From assembly GCF_003711805.1 (NCBI RefSeq), contig NZ_QXCP01000004.1, forward strand, positions 806,001 to 870,000: 64,000 bases of DNA. Direction: 5' to 3'. Both the position numbers and the translations under genes were made by a program. The stretch is from Brachybacterium sp. EE-P12. GTDB lineage: Bacteria; Actinomycetota; Actinomycetes; Actinomycetales; Dermabacteraceae. The notes under the pieces are model-generated. The model did no database searches, was not told where the DNA came from, and worked only from the letters and a program-made list of their open reading frames with translations. Shown here piece by piece: positions 42,373-50,931 of the stretch (its first letter is position 1; each line of letters begins with the position of its first letter).

Positions 42373-43644
42373 TCAGAAGCCGTCGGCCGAGGGGCGGGGG
42401 TAGTGCTGGAGGAACTTCTTGACCTGGTTCACCTTCGCCGCCAGGACGTACAGGCGGCGTCGGGCGCCCTCGACCTCGTAGGCCAGGGGGTGGACGGTGC
42501 GGCGCCGGCGGATCTCCTGCACCCGTTCCCGCAGTTCCGGGTCGATGATGTAGCGGCGCAGCAGGCGCCACGGCACGATCGAGTACAGCACCTCCTCGCT
42601 CGGCATCAGGCGCGTGAGCTCCCGGTCCTCGACGAGGTCCGCGACCACGGGGAGCGCGACGTTCGCTCCCGCGGCGGTCATGTAGTAGTTGTTGCGGCCG
42701 ATGCGGGGATTGACCTCGAAGAACTTCCCGACCCCGTCGCGCGGGTCGATCTTCACGTCGAAGTTCGCATAGCCGCGGTAGCCCGAGTGCTGCAGGAAGC
42801 GCACCGACTGCTCGAACACCTCCGGCAGCTCGGCGGTGAACATCGCCGCCGGGTTCCCGAGCGCGCCGGGGGTGTGCTCCTCCAACAGCACCTGCGCCCC
42901 GCCCAGCAGCGTCACCCGACCGCGGGTGTCGACGTACGCGGTCACCGACAGCATCGAGGTGTCGTCCCCGGGGATCATCTCCTGGACCACGAAGCGGTCC
43001 TCGTAGCCGGCGGCCGCGAGCCGCTCGACGAGGTCCAGCAGCTCCGCACGGTCCTGGATCTCGAAGACCTTCCGCTTGCCGGGGAAGGAGACCGCGTTGT
43101 AGGCGGAGGAGCGGGAGGCCTTGGCGACCAGGGGCCAGCCGAGCTCGAGCTCGGGCACCTCGGGCGCGGTGCCTCCCTCGAAGTCGAGCACGACGGTGCG
43201 CGGGGTGGCCACGCCGATCTCGGCGCACATCTGCGAGAAGGTGGCCTTGTCCGCGACCGCCTCGAGCACGTCGTCGTCCAGCAGGGGCAGGTGGTAGAGC
43301 TCGCCGAGCTCCTCGCGATGAGCGGCCAGCAGCGCCACCAGGAAGTCCGCATTGGCCAGCAGCACGGGGCGGCCGCCGCCGGGCCTGGCCGCCTTCTCGC
43401 GGCCCACCCGCAGCAGCGCGGCGATCATGTCCTCCTCCGAGGCGGCCGCCCCCAGCTCGACGGTCTCGAGGATCGAGGAGTCGGCGACGGGGCCGGCGAC
43501 CTTCCGCGTCACGACGGTGGAGGTGATCCCGTACTGCTCGTGGAAGGCGCGGGCCAGTGCGTAGATCCCGATGTCACCGCCCAGCAGCACGAGGTCGACC
43601 TCTGCGGTCGCCGCGGCGTAGGGATAGGGCGGGGTGTCGGGCAT
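42373..43644 (-). CDS. ATP-grasp ligase, paralogue 2 (carboxylate-amine ligase type)
   Basis: 423 residues. N-terminal LVLLGGDIGIYALARAFHEQ YG motif, a pre-ATP-grasp strand, then an ATP-grasp domain: DKATFSQMCAEIGVATPRTV, WPLVAKASRSSAYNAVSFPG, RFVVQEMIPGDD and metal-binding FFEVNPRIGRNNYY. This organisation matches D-aspartate-ligase-like carboxylate-amine ligases and CarB-like proteins. It is a clear paralogue of the gene at 43722, sharing the FPGKRKVF and NPRIGRNNYY segments. ATG 43644 has AGGA about 6 nt upstream. A role in adding amino acids to the peptidoglycan side chain is inference. Confidence 0.8.
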   Translation of the reverse strand: MPDTPPYPYAAATAEVDLVLLGGDIGIYALARAFHEQYGITSTVVTRKVAGPVADSSILETVELGAAASEEDMIAALLRVGREKAARPGGGRPVLLANADFLVALLAAHREELGELYHLPLLDDDVLEAVADKATFSQMCAEIGVATPRTVVLDFEGGTAPEVPELELGWPLVAKASRSSAYNAVSFPGKRKVFEIQDRAELLDLVERLAAAGYEDRFVVQEMIPGDDTSMLSVTAYVDTRGRVTLLGGAQVLLEEHTPGALGNPAAMFTAELPEVFEQSVRFLQHSGYRGYANFDVKIDPRDGVGKFFEVNPRIGRNNYYMTAAGANVALPVVADLVEDRELTRLMPSEEVLYSIVPWRLLRRYIIDPELRERVQEIRRRRTVHPLAYEVEGARRRLYVLAAKVNQVKKFLQHYPRPSADGF

Positions 43645-43654
43645 CGCGGTCCTC

Positions 43655-43692
43655 TTCGGTCGTGCTGTGTCGGGTTCGGTCGTGCTGTGTCG
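43655..43692. repeat. Two 18-nt direct repeats between the ATP-grasp paralogues
   Basis: TTCGGTCGTGCTGTGTCG occurs at 43655-43672 and again at 43675-43692, a 20-nt period. It covers the ribosome-binding region of the downstream gene; it could be a slippage-prone tandem duplication or a regulator site. Confidence 0.7.
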
Positions 43693-43721
43693 TGCGGGGG
43701 CTGCTGCGCGGCGGGGCGCGG

Positions 43722-44981
43722 TCAGAAGCCGGTGTCGGTGGGGCGCGGGTACACGGCACGGTACTTGCGCACGAAGTTCAGGCCGGAGACGACCGAGTAC
43801 GCGCGCATCCACAGACCCTCCGGACGGTACCGGAAGGGGTTGCGCAGGCCGCGGCGCGCCACCCGCCGCACGTGCGCGCGCAGGGCGGGGTCACGCACGT
43901 ACGAGAGCACCAGGCGCAGCGGCAGGATCGTGTACAGGATCGGTGCGGTGACGCGGACCGGCGCGATGTCCCGCCCGTGGATGCGGTCCTCGACGACGTG
44001 CCGGGCCACGGGCTCGCCGGCGGCGGTGACGTAGTAGTTGTTGCGGCCGATGCGCGGATTGATCTCGAAGAAGCACTCCCGGCCGGTGCGCGGGTCGACC
44101 TTCACGTCGAAGTTCGCGAAGCCCACGTAGTCGACGTGGTCCAGGAAGCGCTCCGCGGCCGCGGTGAGGGAGGGGAAGTCCCCGGTGACCATCGCGGCGG
44201 GGCGGCCCAGCGCCTCCGGGGTGTGCTCGCCCAGCAGCACCTGCGCCGCGCACAGCAGCGTGACGCGCCCGCGGCTCGAGCGGTAGGCGGTGATCGAGCG
44301 CTGCGCCGTGTCGTCGCCCTCGACGAGCTCCTGGAACAGGAAGCGCCCGGTGAACCCGGACTCGCGCAGGCGGCGCACGAGATCCTGCTGCTCGGCGGCG
44401 GACTCGAGGAAGAACACCTTCTTCTTCCCGGGGAAGTCGACGTGGTGGTACTCGGCGGTGCTCGCGGCCTTGCCGACCACGGGATAGGACCAGGGCAGCT
44501 CCTCGTGCCCGTTCCAGTCCGGCTCCCCGGCGCGGGCGAAGTCCACGATCACGGTGGGGACGGTGTCGATGTCGAGCTCGGCGCAGATCTCGGCGAACTC
44601 CGCCTTGTCCGCCAGGCGGCCGAGCAGCCCGGCGTCGACCTGGGCGAGGAGGTAGTGCGGCTCGAGGTCCGCACGGAAGCGGTCGATCAGCTCGATGAGC
44701 GAGTCGGCGTTGGTCAGCAGCAGGGCGGGACGGCCGACGGGCCGCTGCGCGGCCAGGTCGATCAGCGCGTCGCGGAGGTCCTCGTCGCTCGCATCGGCGC
44801 CGAGGACGACCAGGTCCGAGGTCACGGTGCGCTCGTTCATCGCCACCGGGGTGCGCACCACGGTGGTGCAGCGCATCCCGTACTGGGCGTGGAAGGCGAT
44901 GGTGAGGTTCAGGGAGTTCAGCCCGGCCCCGAGGACGACGACGTCGAACCCGGGGTCGGCCGAGGAGGAGGGCGAGCGCAT
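43722..44981 (-). CDS. ATP-grasp ligase, paralogue 1 (carboxylate-amine ligase type)
   Basis: 419 residues, same fold as its downstream paralogue. VVVLGAGLNSLNLTIAFHAQ at the N terminus, DKAEFAEICAELDIDTVPTV, YPVVGKAASTAEYHHVDFPG, RFLFQELVEGDD and metal-binding CFFEINPRIGRNNYY. Divergence in the first motif and in the substrate side (for example YHHVDFPG against YNAVSFPG) implies different substrates. ATG 44981 has a strong TAGGAT (44989-44994, minus strand) 7 nt upstream, so leaderless. The second ligase follows 77 nt later in the same operon. Confidence 0.8.
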   Translation of the reverse strand: MRSPSSSADPGFDVVVLGAGLNSLNLTIAFHAQYGMRCTTVVRTPVAMNERTVTSDLVVLGADASDEDLRDALIDLAAQRPVGRPALLLTNADSLIELIDRFRADLEPHYLLAQVDAGLLGRLADKAEFAEICAELDIDTVPTVIVDFARAGEPDWNGHEELPWSYPVVGKAASTAEYHHVDFPGKKKVFFLESAAEQQDLVRRLRESGFTGRFLFQELVEGDDTAQRSITAYRSSRGRVTLLCAAQVLLGEHTPEALGRPAAMVTGDFPSLTAAAERFLDHVDYVGFANFDVKVDPRTGRECFFEINPRIGRNNYYVTAAGEPVARHVVEDRIHGRDIAPVRVTAPILYTILPLRLVLSYVRDPALRAHVRRVARRGLRNPFRYRPEGLWMRAYSVVSGLNFVRKYRAVYPRPTDTGF

Positions 44982-44988
44982 GGCGCCG

Positions 44989-44994
44989 ATCCTA
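44989..44994 (-). promoter_or_regulatory. -10 element of the ATP-grasp pair, leaderless
   Basis: TAGGAT on the minus strand ends 7 nt before ATG 44981. It is one of the closest matches to consensus in the window. Confidence 0.55.
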
Positions 44995-45014
44995 GCGGCG
45001 CGCCGGCCCGGACC

Positions 45015-45041
45015 GGCCCCGGCGCGGCCGGAGCCGGGGCC
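45015..45041 (-). terminator. Hairpin terminator of the maltose operon
   Basis: GGCCCCGGC (45015-45023) and GCCGGGGCC (45033-45041) form a 9-bp stem 16 nt beyond the GH13 stop. Confidence 0.6.
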
Positions 45042-45056
45042 GACGTGGCGGGGGCC

Positions 45057-46775
45057 TCAGGCCCGGCGGAGCCAGAGGGCGGCATCGGCCGGGATCGTGC
45101 CCGGTGCGGCGGGAGCCGAGGGCGCAGAGGCGAGGAGGAGCTCGGCCCCGGCCAGGTCCTCCGCGAGCGGGATCTCCTGCTCCGAGGTGTTCACGAGCAC
45201 CACCACGTCCCCGCGCGTCAGCCCGAGCAGCCCCTCCGGCAGGTCCTCGAGGAATGCCACGGGGGCCTCGGGCCGCCCCAGGCGCAGCTCGCGGCGCAGA
45301 TGCAGGGCGCGTCGGTACATCTCCAGGGTCGAGCCCTCGACCCCGATCTGGCGGTCCACGGCGAGCTCGCCGAACACCGCTGGCTGCGGCAGCCAGCTGC
45401 TGCCGGTGGAGGAGAAGCCGAAGGCCGGGGCGTCCCCGCTCCACGGCAGCGGCACACGGCAGCCGTCCCGGCCCGGCACCCCGGCCCGCAGATGCGAGGG
45501 ATCCTCGCGCAGGTGGTCCGGGATGTCGGCGACCTCGGGCAGGCCCAGCTCCTCCCCCTGGTAGAGATAGGCGGAGCCGGGCAGCGAGAGCATCAGCAGC
45601 GTCGCGGCGCGGGCGCGCAGCAGGCCCAGCTCCGCATCCGGCACCTCGTCCCGGGCGAGGCCCTCCCCGAAGGCGTGATCGGGCGGGAAGCCGTAGCGGC
45701 TCGCATGGCGGATCACGTCGTGGTTGGACAGCACCCAGGTGGTGGGGGCGCCGACGGCGTCCGCGAGCGCGAGCGGCTCCTCGATCGCGGTCCGCATCGT
45801 CTCCACGCCCCAGCGGGCCTGGAGGAAGCCGAAGTTGAAGGACTGGTGCGCCTCCGCGGGGCCGATGTACAGGGGGAGCCGGTGCTCGGGGATCCAGGCC
45901 TCCAGCACCATCATCCGCTCGCCCTCGTAGGAGTCCAGGATCGGCCGCCACTCGCGGTAGATGTCCAGCACGCCGTCGTTGTCGAAGTAGACGGGAACCT
46001 CGCCCTCGGGTATGTCGATGAGGCCCTCGGCGTTCACGGTGGCGTCGGGCAGCCCCTCGGGCTTGACCATGCCGTGGGCGACGTCGACGCGGAAGCCGTC
46101 GGCCCCGCGGTCCAGCCAGAACCGCAGCACGTCCTGGAACAGCTCGTGGACGGCCGGGTGCTCCCAGTTCCAGTCCGGCTGGGAGGTGTCGAAGATGTGG
46201 AGGTACCAGGGTCCCGGAGTGCCGTCGGCCTCGGTGATGCGGGTCCAGGCGGGGCCGTGGAAGATCGAGGTCCAGTTGTTCGGGGGCAGCTCGCCGTGCT
46301 CGCCGCGGCCGTCGCGGAAGACGTACAGGTCCCGCTCGGGGGCGCCCGGCCCGCCCTCGATCGCGCGGCGGAACAGCTCGTGCTGGTCGGAGGAGTGGTT
46401 GGGGACGATGTCCACGATCACGCGGAGGCCGAGCTCGTGGGCGCGGGCGATGAGCGCGTCGGCGTCGGCGAGGGAGCCGAAACGGGGATCGACGTCGGTG
46501 TAGTCGGCGACGTCGTAGCCGCCGTCCTTCTGAGGGGAGGTGTAGAAGGGCGAGAGCCAGATCGCGTCGACGCCGAGGTCGCGAAGGTGGGGGAGGCGGG
46601 AGGTGATCCCGGGGAGGTCGCCCATCCCGTCGCCGTCGGAGTCGGCGAAGGAGCGCGGATAGACCTGGTACACCACGGCGTCGCGCCACCACTCGGGGGC
46701 CTCGTGGACGGCGGTGCCCGCGTCAGGGCCGGGCAGCGGGGCGGTGCTGGCAGGGGCGGGGGCGTGCAGGGTCAT
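45057..46775 (-). CDS. GH13 alpha-glucosidase (oligo-1,6-glucosidase-like)
   Basis: 572 residues, glycoside hydrolase family 13. TIM-barrel motifs: region I DIVPNH (residues 122-127), nucleophile Asp 231 in GFRVDVAHG, acid/base Glu 292 in VLEAW, and transition-state Asp 353 in LSNHD. WWRDAVVYQVYPRSF and GVDAIWLSPFYTSPQKDGGYD are typical of the oligo-1,6-glucosidase/alpha-glucosidase subfamily. No signal peptide, so it acts in the cytosol on imported maltodextrin or isomalto-sugars. Last gene of the ABC transporter operon. Confidence 0.94.
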   Translation of the reverse strand: MTLHAPAPASTAPLPGPDAGTAVHEAPEWWRDAVVYQVYPRSFADSDGDGMGDLPGITSRLPHLRDLGVDAIWLSPFYTSPQKDGGYDVADYTDVDPRFGSLADADALIARAHELGLRVIVDIVPNHSSDQHELFRRAIEGGPGAPERDLYVFRDGRGEHGELPPNNWTSIFHGPAWTRITEADGTPGPWYLHIFDTSQPDWNWEHPAVHELFQDVLRFWLDRGADGFRVDVAHGMVKPEGLPDATVNAEGLIDIPEGEVPVYFDNDGVLDIYREWRPILDSYEGERMMVLEAWIPEHRLPLYIGPAEAHQSFNFGFLQARWGVETMRTAIEEPLALADAVGAPTTWVLSNHDVIRHASRYGFPPDHAFGEGLARDEVPDAELGLLRARAATLLMLSLPGSAYLYQGEELGLPEVADIPDHLREDPSHLRAGVPGRDGCRVPLPWSGDAPAFGFSSTGSSWLPQPAVFGELAVDRQIGVEGSTLEMYRRALHLRRELRLGRPEAPVAFLEDLPEGLLGLTRGDVVVLVNTSEQEIPLAEDLAGAELLLASAPSAPAAPGTIPADAALWLRRA

Positions 46776-46797
46776 GGGGGTCCTTCCGGTGGTGCGG

Positions 46798-46860
46798 CGG
46801 CGCGGGGCGCCGAGGTGCGGGGTGCGGCGCCGAGGGGCGCCGCACGGCGCCCCGCCGCGC
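46798..46860 (-). repeat. Nested inverted repeats between malG and the GH13 gene
   Basis: Inner stem TGCGGCGCC/GGCGCCGCA (46823-46831 and 46836-46844) is perfect; outer arms around 46798-46812 and 46845-46860 pair imperfectly. Likely an RNA hairpin modulating expression of the last operon gene. Confidence 0.5.
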
Positions 46861-46893
46861 GGGACGGGACGCCGAGGTGGGGGAGGGGGCTGC

Positions 46894-47793
46894 TCAGCCC
46901 TTCACGGCCCCGGCGGTCGAGCCGCCGACGATGAACCGCTGCAGGAACTGGTACAGGAGGATCACGGGGATCATCACCATGACCGAGCCCGCGGCGAAGA
47001 CGCCGAGGTTGTTCGAGCGGTCCGAGGAGAACATCCCGTACATGCCCACGGCGAGGGTCTTCTTCGAGTCGTCGGTGAGGAAGATCGACCCGATCAGGAA
47101 CTCGCTCATCGACCCCACCAGCGCCAGCAGCAGCGTGGTGGCCAGGATCGGGGTCATCGAGGGCACGAGGATCCGCGAGAACGTCTGCCAGTGGGTCGCG
47201 CCGTCGAGGATCGCAGCCTCGTCCAGGGAGGTCGGGATCGTGTCGAAGAATCCCTTGATCAGCCAGACCTGACCGAAGGCGCCGCCCATGAGCACGGCGA
47301 TGTAGCCGGCCAGGGTGTTCAGACCCAGCACGGGCACCGCCTCGCCGAGGTCCGCGATCATCGTGTACACGGCGATCATCGACAGGATCGCCGGGAACAT
47401 CATGATCAGCAGCACGGCGAGCATCCCGCCGCGGCGGCCGCGGAAGCGCAGCCGGCTGAAGGCGTAGGCGGCCAGCAGCGAGAGGAACACCTGCCCGGTG
47501 GCGACCACGCCGCACACGATGATCGTGTTGAGGTACCAGCGCAGGAAGTTGGCCCGCTCGCCGCCGAGCATCGCGGCGTAGTGCTCGAAGGTCACCCCGG
47601 AGGTCGGCAGCAGGTTCGCCGAGGACAGCGAGCCGCTGGGGTTCACGGACGCCGAGAGCACGAACAGGATCGGGAAGACCGCGAAGGCGATGGCCAGGAC
47701 GCCGACGACGTGCCGCCAGCCGATCTCCGCGAACCAGCGGCCGGCGGGCATGCGGTGGCGCGACTCGGCGCGGGAGGCAGTGGTGGAGCTCAT
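46894..47793 (-). CDS. malG: Sugar ABC transporter permease, MalG type
   Basis: 299 residues with six predicted membrane segments, starting VVGVLAIAFAVFPILFVLSA. The EAA loop DEAAILDGATHWQTFSRILV matches the ATPase-contact site of MalG-like permeases. The C terminus is YQFLQRFIVGGSTAGAVKG, a MalG signature. Partner of the MalF-like protein 19 nt upstream in the same operon. No ATPase gene is present, so it probably uses a shared MsiK-type ATPase encoded elsewhere. Confidence 0.93.
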   Translation of the reverse strand: MSSTTASRAESRHRMPAGRWFAEIGWRHVVGVLAIAFAVFPILFVLSASVNPSGSLSSANLLPTSGVTFEHYAAMLGGERANFLRWYLNTIIVCGVVATGQVFLSLLAAYAFSRLRFRGRRGGMLAVLLIMMFPAILSMIAVYTMIADLGEAVPVLGLNTLAGYIAVLMGGAFGQVWLIKGFFDTIPTSLDEAAILDGATHWQTFSRILVPSMTPILATTLLLALVGSMSEFLIGSIFLTDDSKKTLAVGMYGMFSSDRSNNLGVFAAGSVMVMIPVILLYQFLQRFIVGGSTAGAVKG

Positions 47794-47812
47794 GAGGACC
47801 CCTTCCGCGGGC

Positions 47813-49390
47813 TCAGTTGACGTCCTCGAGGACGTTCGTGAATCGGAACTGGATGGCGGCGAGGACGCCGGTGAGCACGAACAGGCACACCGAGACCGCG
47901 GCGGCGAAGCCGAAGTCCGCCCCCGAGCCGCCGAAGGCGATGCGGTAGACCATCGAGATGAGGATGTCCGTCGCGCCGCGGCCGGAGCCGTCCGGGAAGG
48001 GCCCGCCCTCGGTGAGCAGCTCGATGGCGTTGAAGTTGTTGAAGTTGAAGGCGAAGGAGGAGACGAGCAGCGGGGCGACCGCGACCAGCAGCAGCGGCAG
48101 CACGATCCGCGAGGTCGCCTGCCAGCGCGAGGCGCCGTCCATCCGCGAGGCTTCCGTGAGCTCGTCGGGGATCGCCTGGAGCGCGCCGGTGGAGACGATG
48201 AACATGTACGGGAAGCCCATCCACAGGTTCGTCAGCAGCACGGCGACCTTCGCCAGCGTCGGGTCGCCGAACCAGTTCAGGTCCAGCCCGAGCATCTCGT
48301 TGATCAGACCGAAGTCGCGGTTGTAGAAGTTGGACCACACCAGCAGCGAGATGAAGCCCGGGATCGCATACGGCATGATCAGGATCGAGCGGTAGACCTT
48401 GCGTCCCCTCAGGCGCTGGTCGTTGAGGATCAGCGCGAGGGCGAAGCCGAGCGCGAAGGTCGTCAGCACTGAGCCGGCGGCGAAGACGAGAGTCCACACG
48501 AAGGCGGAGAGGAACTGCTTCGCGACGGTGGGGTTGGTCAGCAGTCGCTCGTAGTTCGACAGGCCCACGTTCTGCAGCCACCCCTGGGAGAAGGCGCGCT
48601 GCCCCTCGGAGTCGACGAAGTACTGCTCGTCGCCGACCGTGCCCACGGTGTACACCTCCCCGGTGGAGGTGTCCGTGATCGAGTCGGACGCCTCGTCGTA
48701 CTGCAGCACCGTGCTTCCCACGAAGGCCTGGTTCACCCCGAGGGGGCGCACGGCGGTGGTCTCGTCCACCGGCACGGCGAGCTCCATGAGCTCGTCGTAG
48801 ATGGTGTTGACCTGGTTCGCGTCCAGGATGGTGAGACCGTCGGCCTCGGTGACGCGCCCGTCGTCGACGGAGACCGTGCCCGGGTCCACCTCGCTCAGCG
48901 CGGTCTCCTCGTCGCCGTGCAGCACGGTGCCGTCGGCCGGGTCCACGAGGAAGAGCTCGTAGGGGCCCTCGGCGGGGGAGCCGGAGGTCGCCACGGTCAT
49001 CGCGTAGCGCGGGGCGTCGGGGGAGGGCTGGACCGAGTTGGCCACGATCGAGCCGATCGCCTGCTCCTTGGTGCCGCGGGTGCCGTCGCCGTAGTTGGTG
49101 AAGGAGTAGCCGACGGTCAGCACGATCGGGAGGATGAGGAAGACGCCGAGGAAGAAGGTGCCCGGGAAGAGGTACTTGCCGGGGACGAAGCGCCTGGTGG
49201 AGTACAGGGCGAAGATCGCGACGGCGGCGGCGAGCAGGACCGCCAGCCACATCCAGGACTGCTGCGCGATGAGCACCGGGGCGATGAAGACCGTGAGAGC
49301 CAGGGTCGCGCCGAGGACGAGCACGCGGGTGAGGACGGCCGACGCCGTCGTGGAGCGCGTCCGGTGCGCCGGAGCATGCGTCGAGGTCAT
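47813..49390 (-). CDS. malF: Sugar ABC transporter permease, MalF type
   Basis: 525 residues, near E. coli MalF length. Membrane segments start with VLVLGATLALTVFIAPVLI and a second and third pair. A long extracytoplasmic loop, including VLHGDEETALSEVDPGTVSV and YTVGTVGDEQYFVDSEGQ, corresponds to the MalF P2 region that contacts the binding protein. Next come SNYERLLTNP and the EAA loop TEASRMDGASRWQATSRIVL. With MalG it forms the translocation channel for maltose or maltodextrins. Confidence 0.94.
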   Translation of the reverse strand: MTSTHAPAHRTRSTTASAVLTRVLVLGATLALTVFIAPVLIAQQSWMWLAVLLAAAVAIFALYSTRRFVPGKYLFPGTFFLGVFLILPIVLTVGYSFTNYGDGTRGTKEQAIGSIVANSVQPSPDAPRYAMTVATSGSPAEGPYELFLVDPADGTVLHGDEETALSEVDPGTVSVDDGRVTEADGLTILDANQVNTIYDELMELAVPVDETTAVRPLGVNQAFVGSTVLQYDEASDSITDTSTGEVYTVGTVGDEQYFVDSEGQRAFSQGWLQNVGLSNYERLLTNPTVAKQFLSAFVWTLVFAAGSVLTTFALGFALALILNDQRLRGRKVYRSILIMPYAIPGFISLLVWSNFYNRDFGLINEMLGLDLNWFGDPTLAKVAVLLTNLWMGFPYMFIVSTGALQAIPDELTEASRMDGASRWQATSRIVLPLLLVAVAPLLVSSFAFNFNNFNAIELLTEGGPFPDGSGRGATDILISMVYRIAFGGSGADFGFAAAVSVCLFVLTGVLAAIQFRFTNVLEDVN

Positions 49391-49453
49391 GAGGCGACTG
49401 TGCCTTTCGTGGGATCGGAGCGGAGCGGAGGGGAGCGCCGAGCGGCAGGAGGG

Positions 49454-49486
49454 CCCGCCGCCCCCGACGAGGTCGGGGGCGGCGGG
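49454..49486 (-). terminator. Hairpin between the binding-protein and malF genes (attenuator)
   Basis: CCCGCCGCCCCCGAC (49454-49468) pairs perfectly with GTCGGGGGCGGCGGG (49472-49486) around GAG, 16 nt after the binding-protein stop. Such a hairpin would stabilise or terminate part of the transcripts and give excess binding protein over permease. Confidence 0.7.
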
Positions 49487-49501
49487 GCGAACGGCAGCGG
49501 G

Positions 49502-50770
49502 TCAGCCGATCGCGGCGGCGATCTCCTCGCCCGCGGCCTCCATCGTCGAGTGCGGGTCCTTGCCGCCGACGATGTTGGCCTGGGCGATGCCGAGCGGCTC
49601 CCAGATCGCCGCCATCGCGGGGATGGCGGGCATCGGGTCGGCGGCCTCCGCCGCTTCGGCGAAGATCATCACGTGCTCGTCCTCGTCGGCGATCTGCTCG
49701 CGCAGCTCGAGGTTCACCGGCGGCAGCGGGTTCGCCTCGTACATCGCCCGGGCGACCTCGGGGGAGCTGGCCACGTCGGTCATGAACTGCTGAGCGAAGC
49801 CGGCGTTCTTCGCGTTCGAGGCGACGTAGAAGGAGTTCACGCCCGCGAACGGGGCGGCGGGCTCCATGCCCTCGAAGCCCGGGATCGCCGAGACCGTGAA
49901 GTCGATGTCGGAGTCGCGCACGTCCGCGAGCGCCCACGGGCCCGAGATGAGATAGGCGGACTTGCCCTCGGCGAACAGGGAGATCGAGTTGTCGCCGGTG
50001 ATGGACGTCTTCAGCACGCCCTCCTCGCCGAGCTCGGCGATCTTGTCCGCCGCGGCGAGGGAGCCCTCCTCGCCCACCCCGAGGTCGGAGGGGTCGAGGC
50101 TGCCCTCGGCGTCCTTCCCGAAGAGGTAGCCGCCGGCGGAGGTGTAGATCGGCTGCATGTGGTACGGATCGCCGGACTCCCCGATCGGCAGGGACAGGAT
50201 GTTCTCTGCGCCGCCGGCCTTCGCCGCCTCGACGAGCTCCTCGATGCTCGCGGGCTCGGGGACGTCGGTGAGGTCGTTGTTCGCGAACAGCGCCAGGGTC
50301 TCGACCGCATAGGGGACGCCGTAGGTCTGGCCGTCGTAGGTCACCGCCTCGATGCCCACGGGGGCGATCGTGGAATCGACGTCGGCGGGCAGCTGGACGG
50401 GGGAGATCGCGCCGTTCTGGACCAGGTTCCCGATCCAGTCGTGGGCGCCCATCGTGACGTCGGGTCCGTTGCCGGCCTGGTTGGCGGTGACGAAGTTGCC
50501 CTGCAGCTCGTCGCCGGGGACCACCTCGACGACGACCTCCACGCCGTTCTGCTCGCCCCACTCCTTCGCGGAGGGCTCGAGAGCGGGGGCCTTCTCCTCG
50601 TCGGCCCAGATCACCAGGCGCGAGCCGGAACCGGCGTCGCCGCCGGCGTCCGAGGCGCCGGAGTCGGAGGACCCCGAGGCGCCGGAGTCGGAGCCGCCGC
50701 AGGCGGCGAGCAGGGTGGTGGTGGCGGCGAGGCCTCCGAGGGCGAGGAAGCTCTTTCGACGGATCTGCAC
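49502..50770 (-). CDS. malE: Extracellular maltose/maltodextrin-binding lipoprotein
   Basis: 422 residues. Signal peptide with basic start VQIRRKS, hydrophobic core FLALGGLAATTTLL and lipobox LAAC, so it is lipid-anchored at the outer face of the membrane. A Gly/Ser/Asp linker follows. The mature part is a cluster-1 sugar-binding protein (VIWADEEKAPALEP, GPDVTMGAHDWIGNL, YGVPYAVETLALFANN, GPWALADVRDSDIDF, PMPAIPAMAAIWEP). GTG 50770 is chosen because AAAGGAG lies 6 nt upstream; an upstream ATG (50872) would bury the signal peptide. Confidence 0.93.
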   Translation of the reverse strand: MQIRRKSFLALGGLAATTTLLAACGGSDSGASGSSDSGASDAGGDAGSGSRLVIWADEEKAPALEPSAKEWGEQNGVEVVVEVVPGDELQGNFVTANQAGNGPDVTMGAHDWIGNLVQNGAISPVQLPADVDSTIAPVGIEAVTYDGQTYGVPYAVETLALFANNDLTDVPEPASIEELVEAAKAGGAENILSLPIGESGDPYHMQPIYTSAGGYLFGKDAEGSLDPSDLGVGEEGSLAAADKIAELGEEGVLKTSITGDNSISLFAEGKSAYLISGPWALADVRDSDIDFTVSAIPGFEGMEPAAPFAGVNSFYVASNAKNAGFAQQFMTDVASSPEVARAMYEANPLPPVNLELREQIADEDEHVMIFAEAAEAADPMPAIPAMAAIWEPLGIAQANIVGGKDPHSTMEAAGEEIAAAIG

Positions 50771-50832
50771 GTCTTCTCCTTTGAATCGTGGTCGTTCGCG
50801 ACCGGGGGGCAGGCCCATGCCTGGTGGTCGGC

Positions 50833-50879
50833 ACTGTAGACCGATGCAGCCGAGGTGTGCAAGAATGCGCAAGAACTTT
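50833..50879 (-). promoter_or_regulatory. Maltose operon promoter overlapping CTTGC repeats (LacI-type site)
   Basis: Minus strand: TTGCAC (50857-50862), 18-nt spacer, TACAGT (50833-50838). The -35 is embedded in two direct TTCTTGC repeats spaced one helical turn apart (about 50858-50875), the kind of sequence bound by actinobacterial MalR repressors. A similar pair occurs inside the regulator gene near 51238-51256. Confidence 0.6.
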
Positions 50880-50931
50880 CAGAACACGATCCGGCCACGG
50901 CGACGACGCGCGGCCAGAGAGGGGCGGCCCG

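Noticed and set aside
50770..50872. Longer N terminus for the maltose-binding protein starting at ATG 50872
   Set aside because: It would place 34 extra residues before the signal peptide and run through the operon's own promoter and Shine-Dalgarno.
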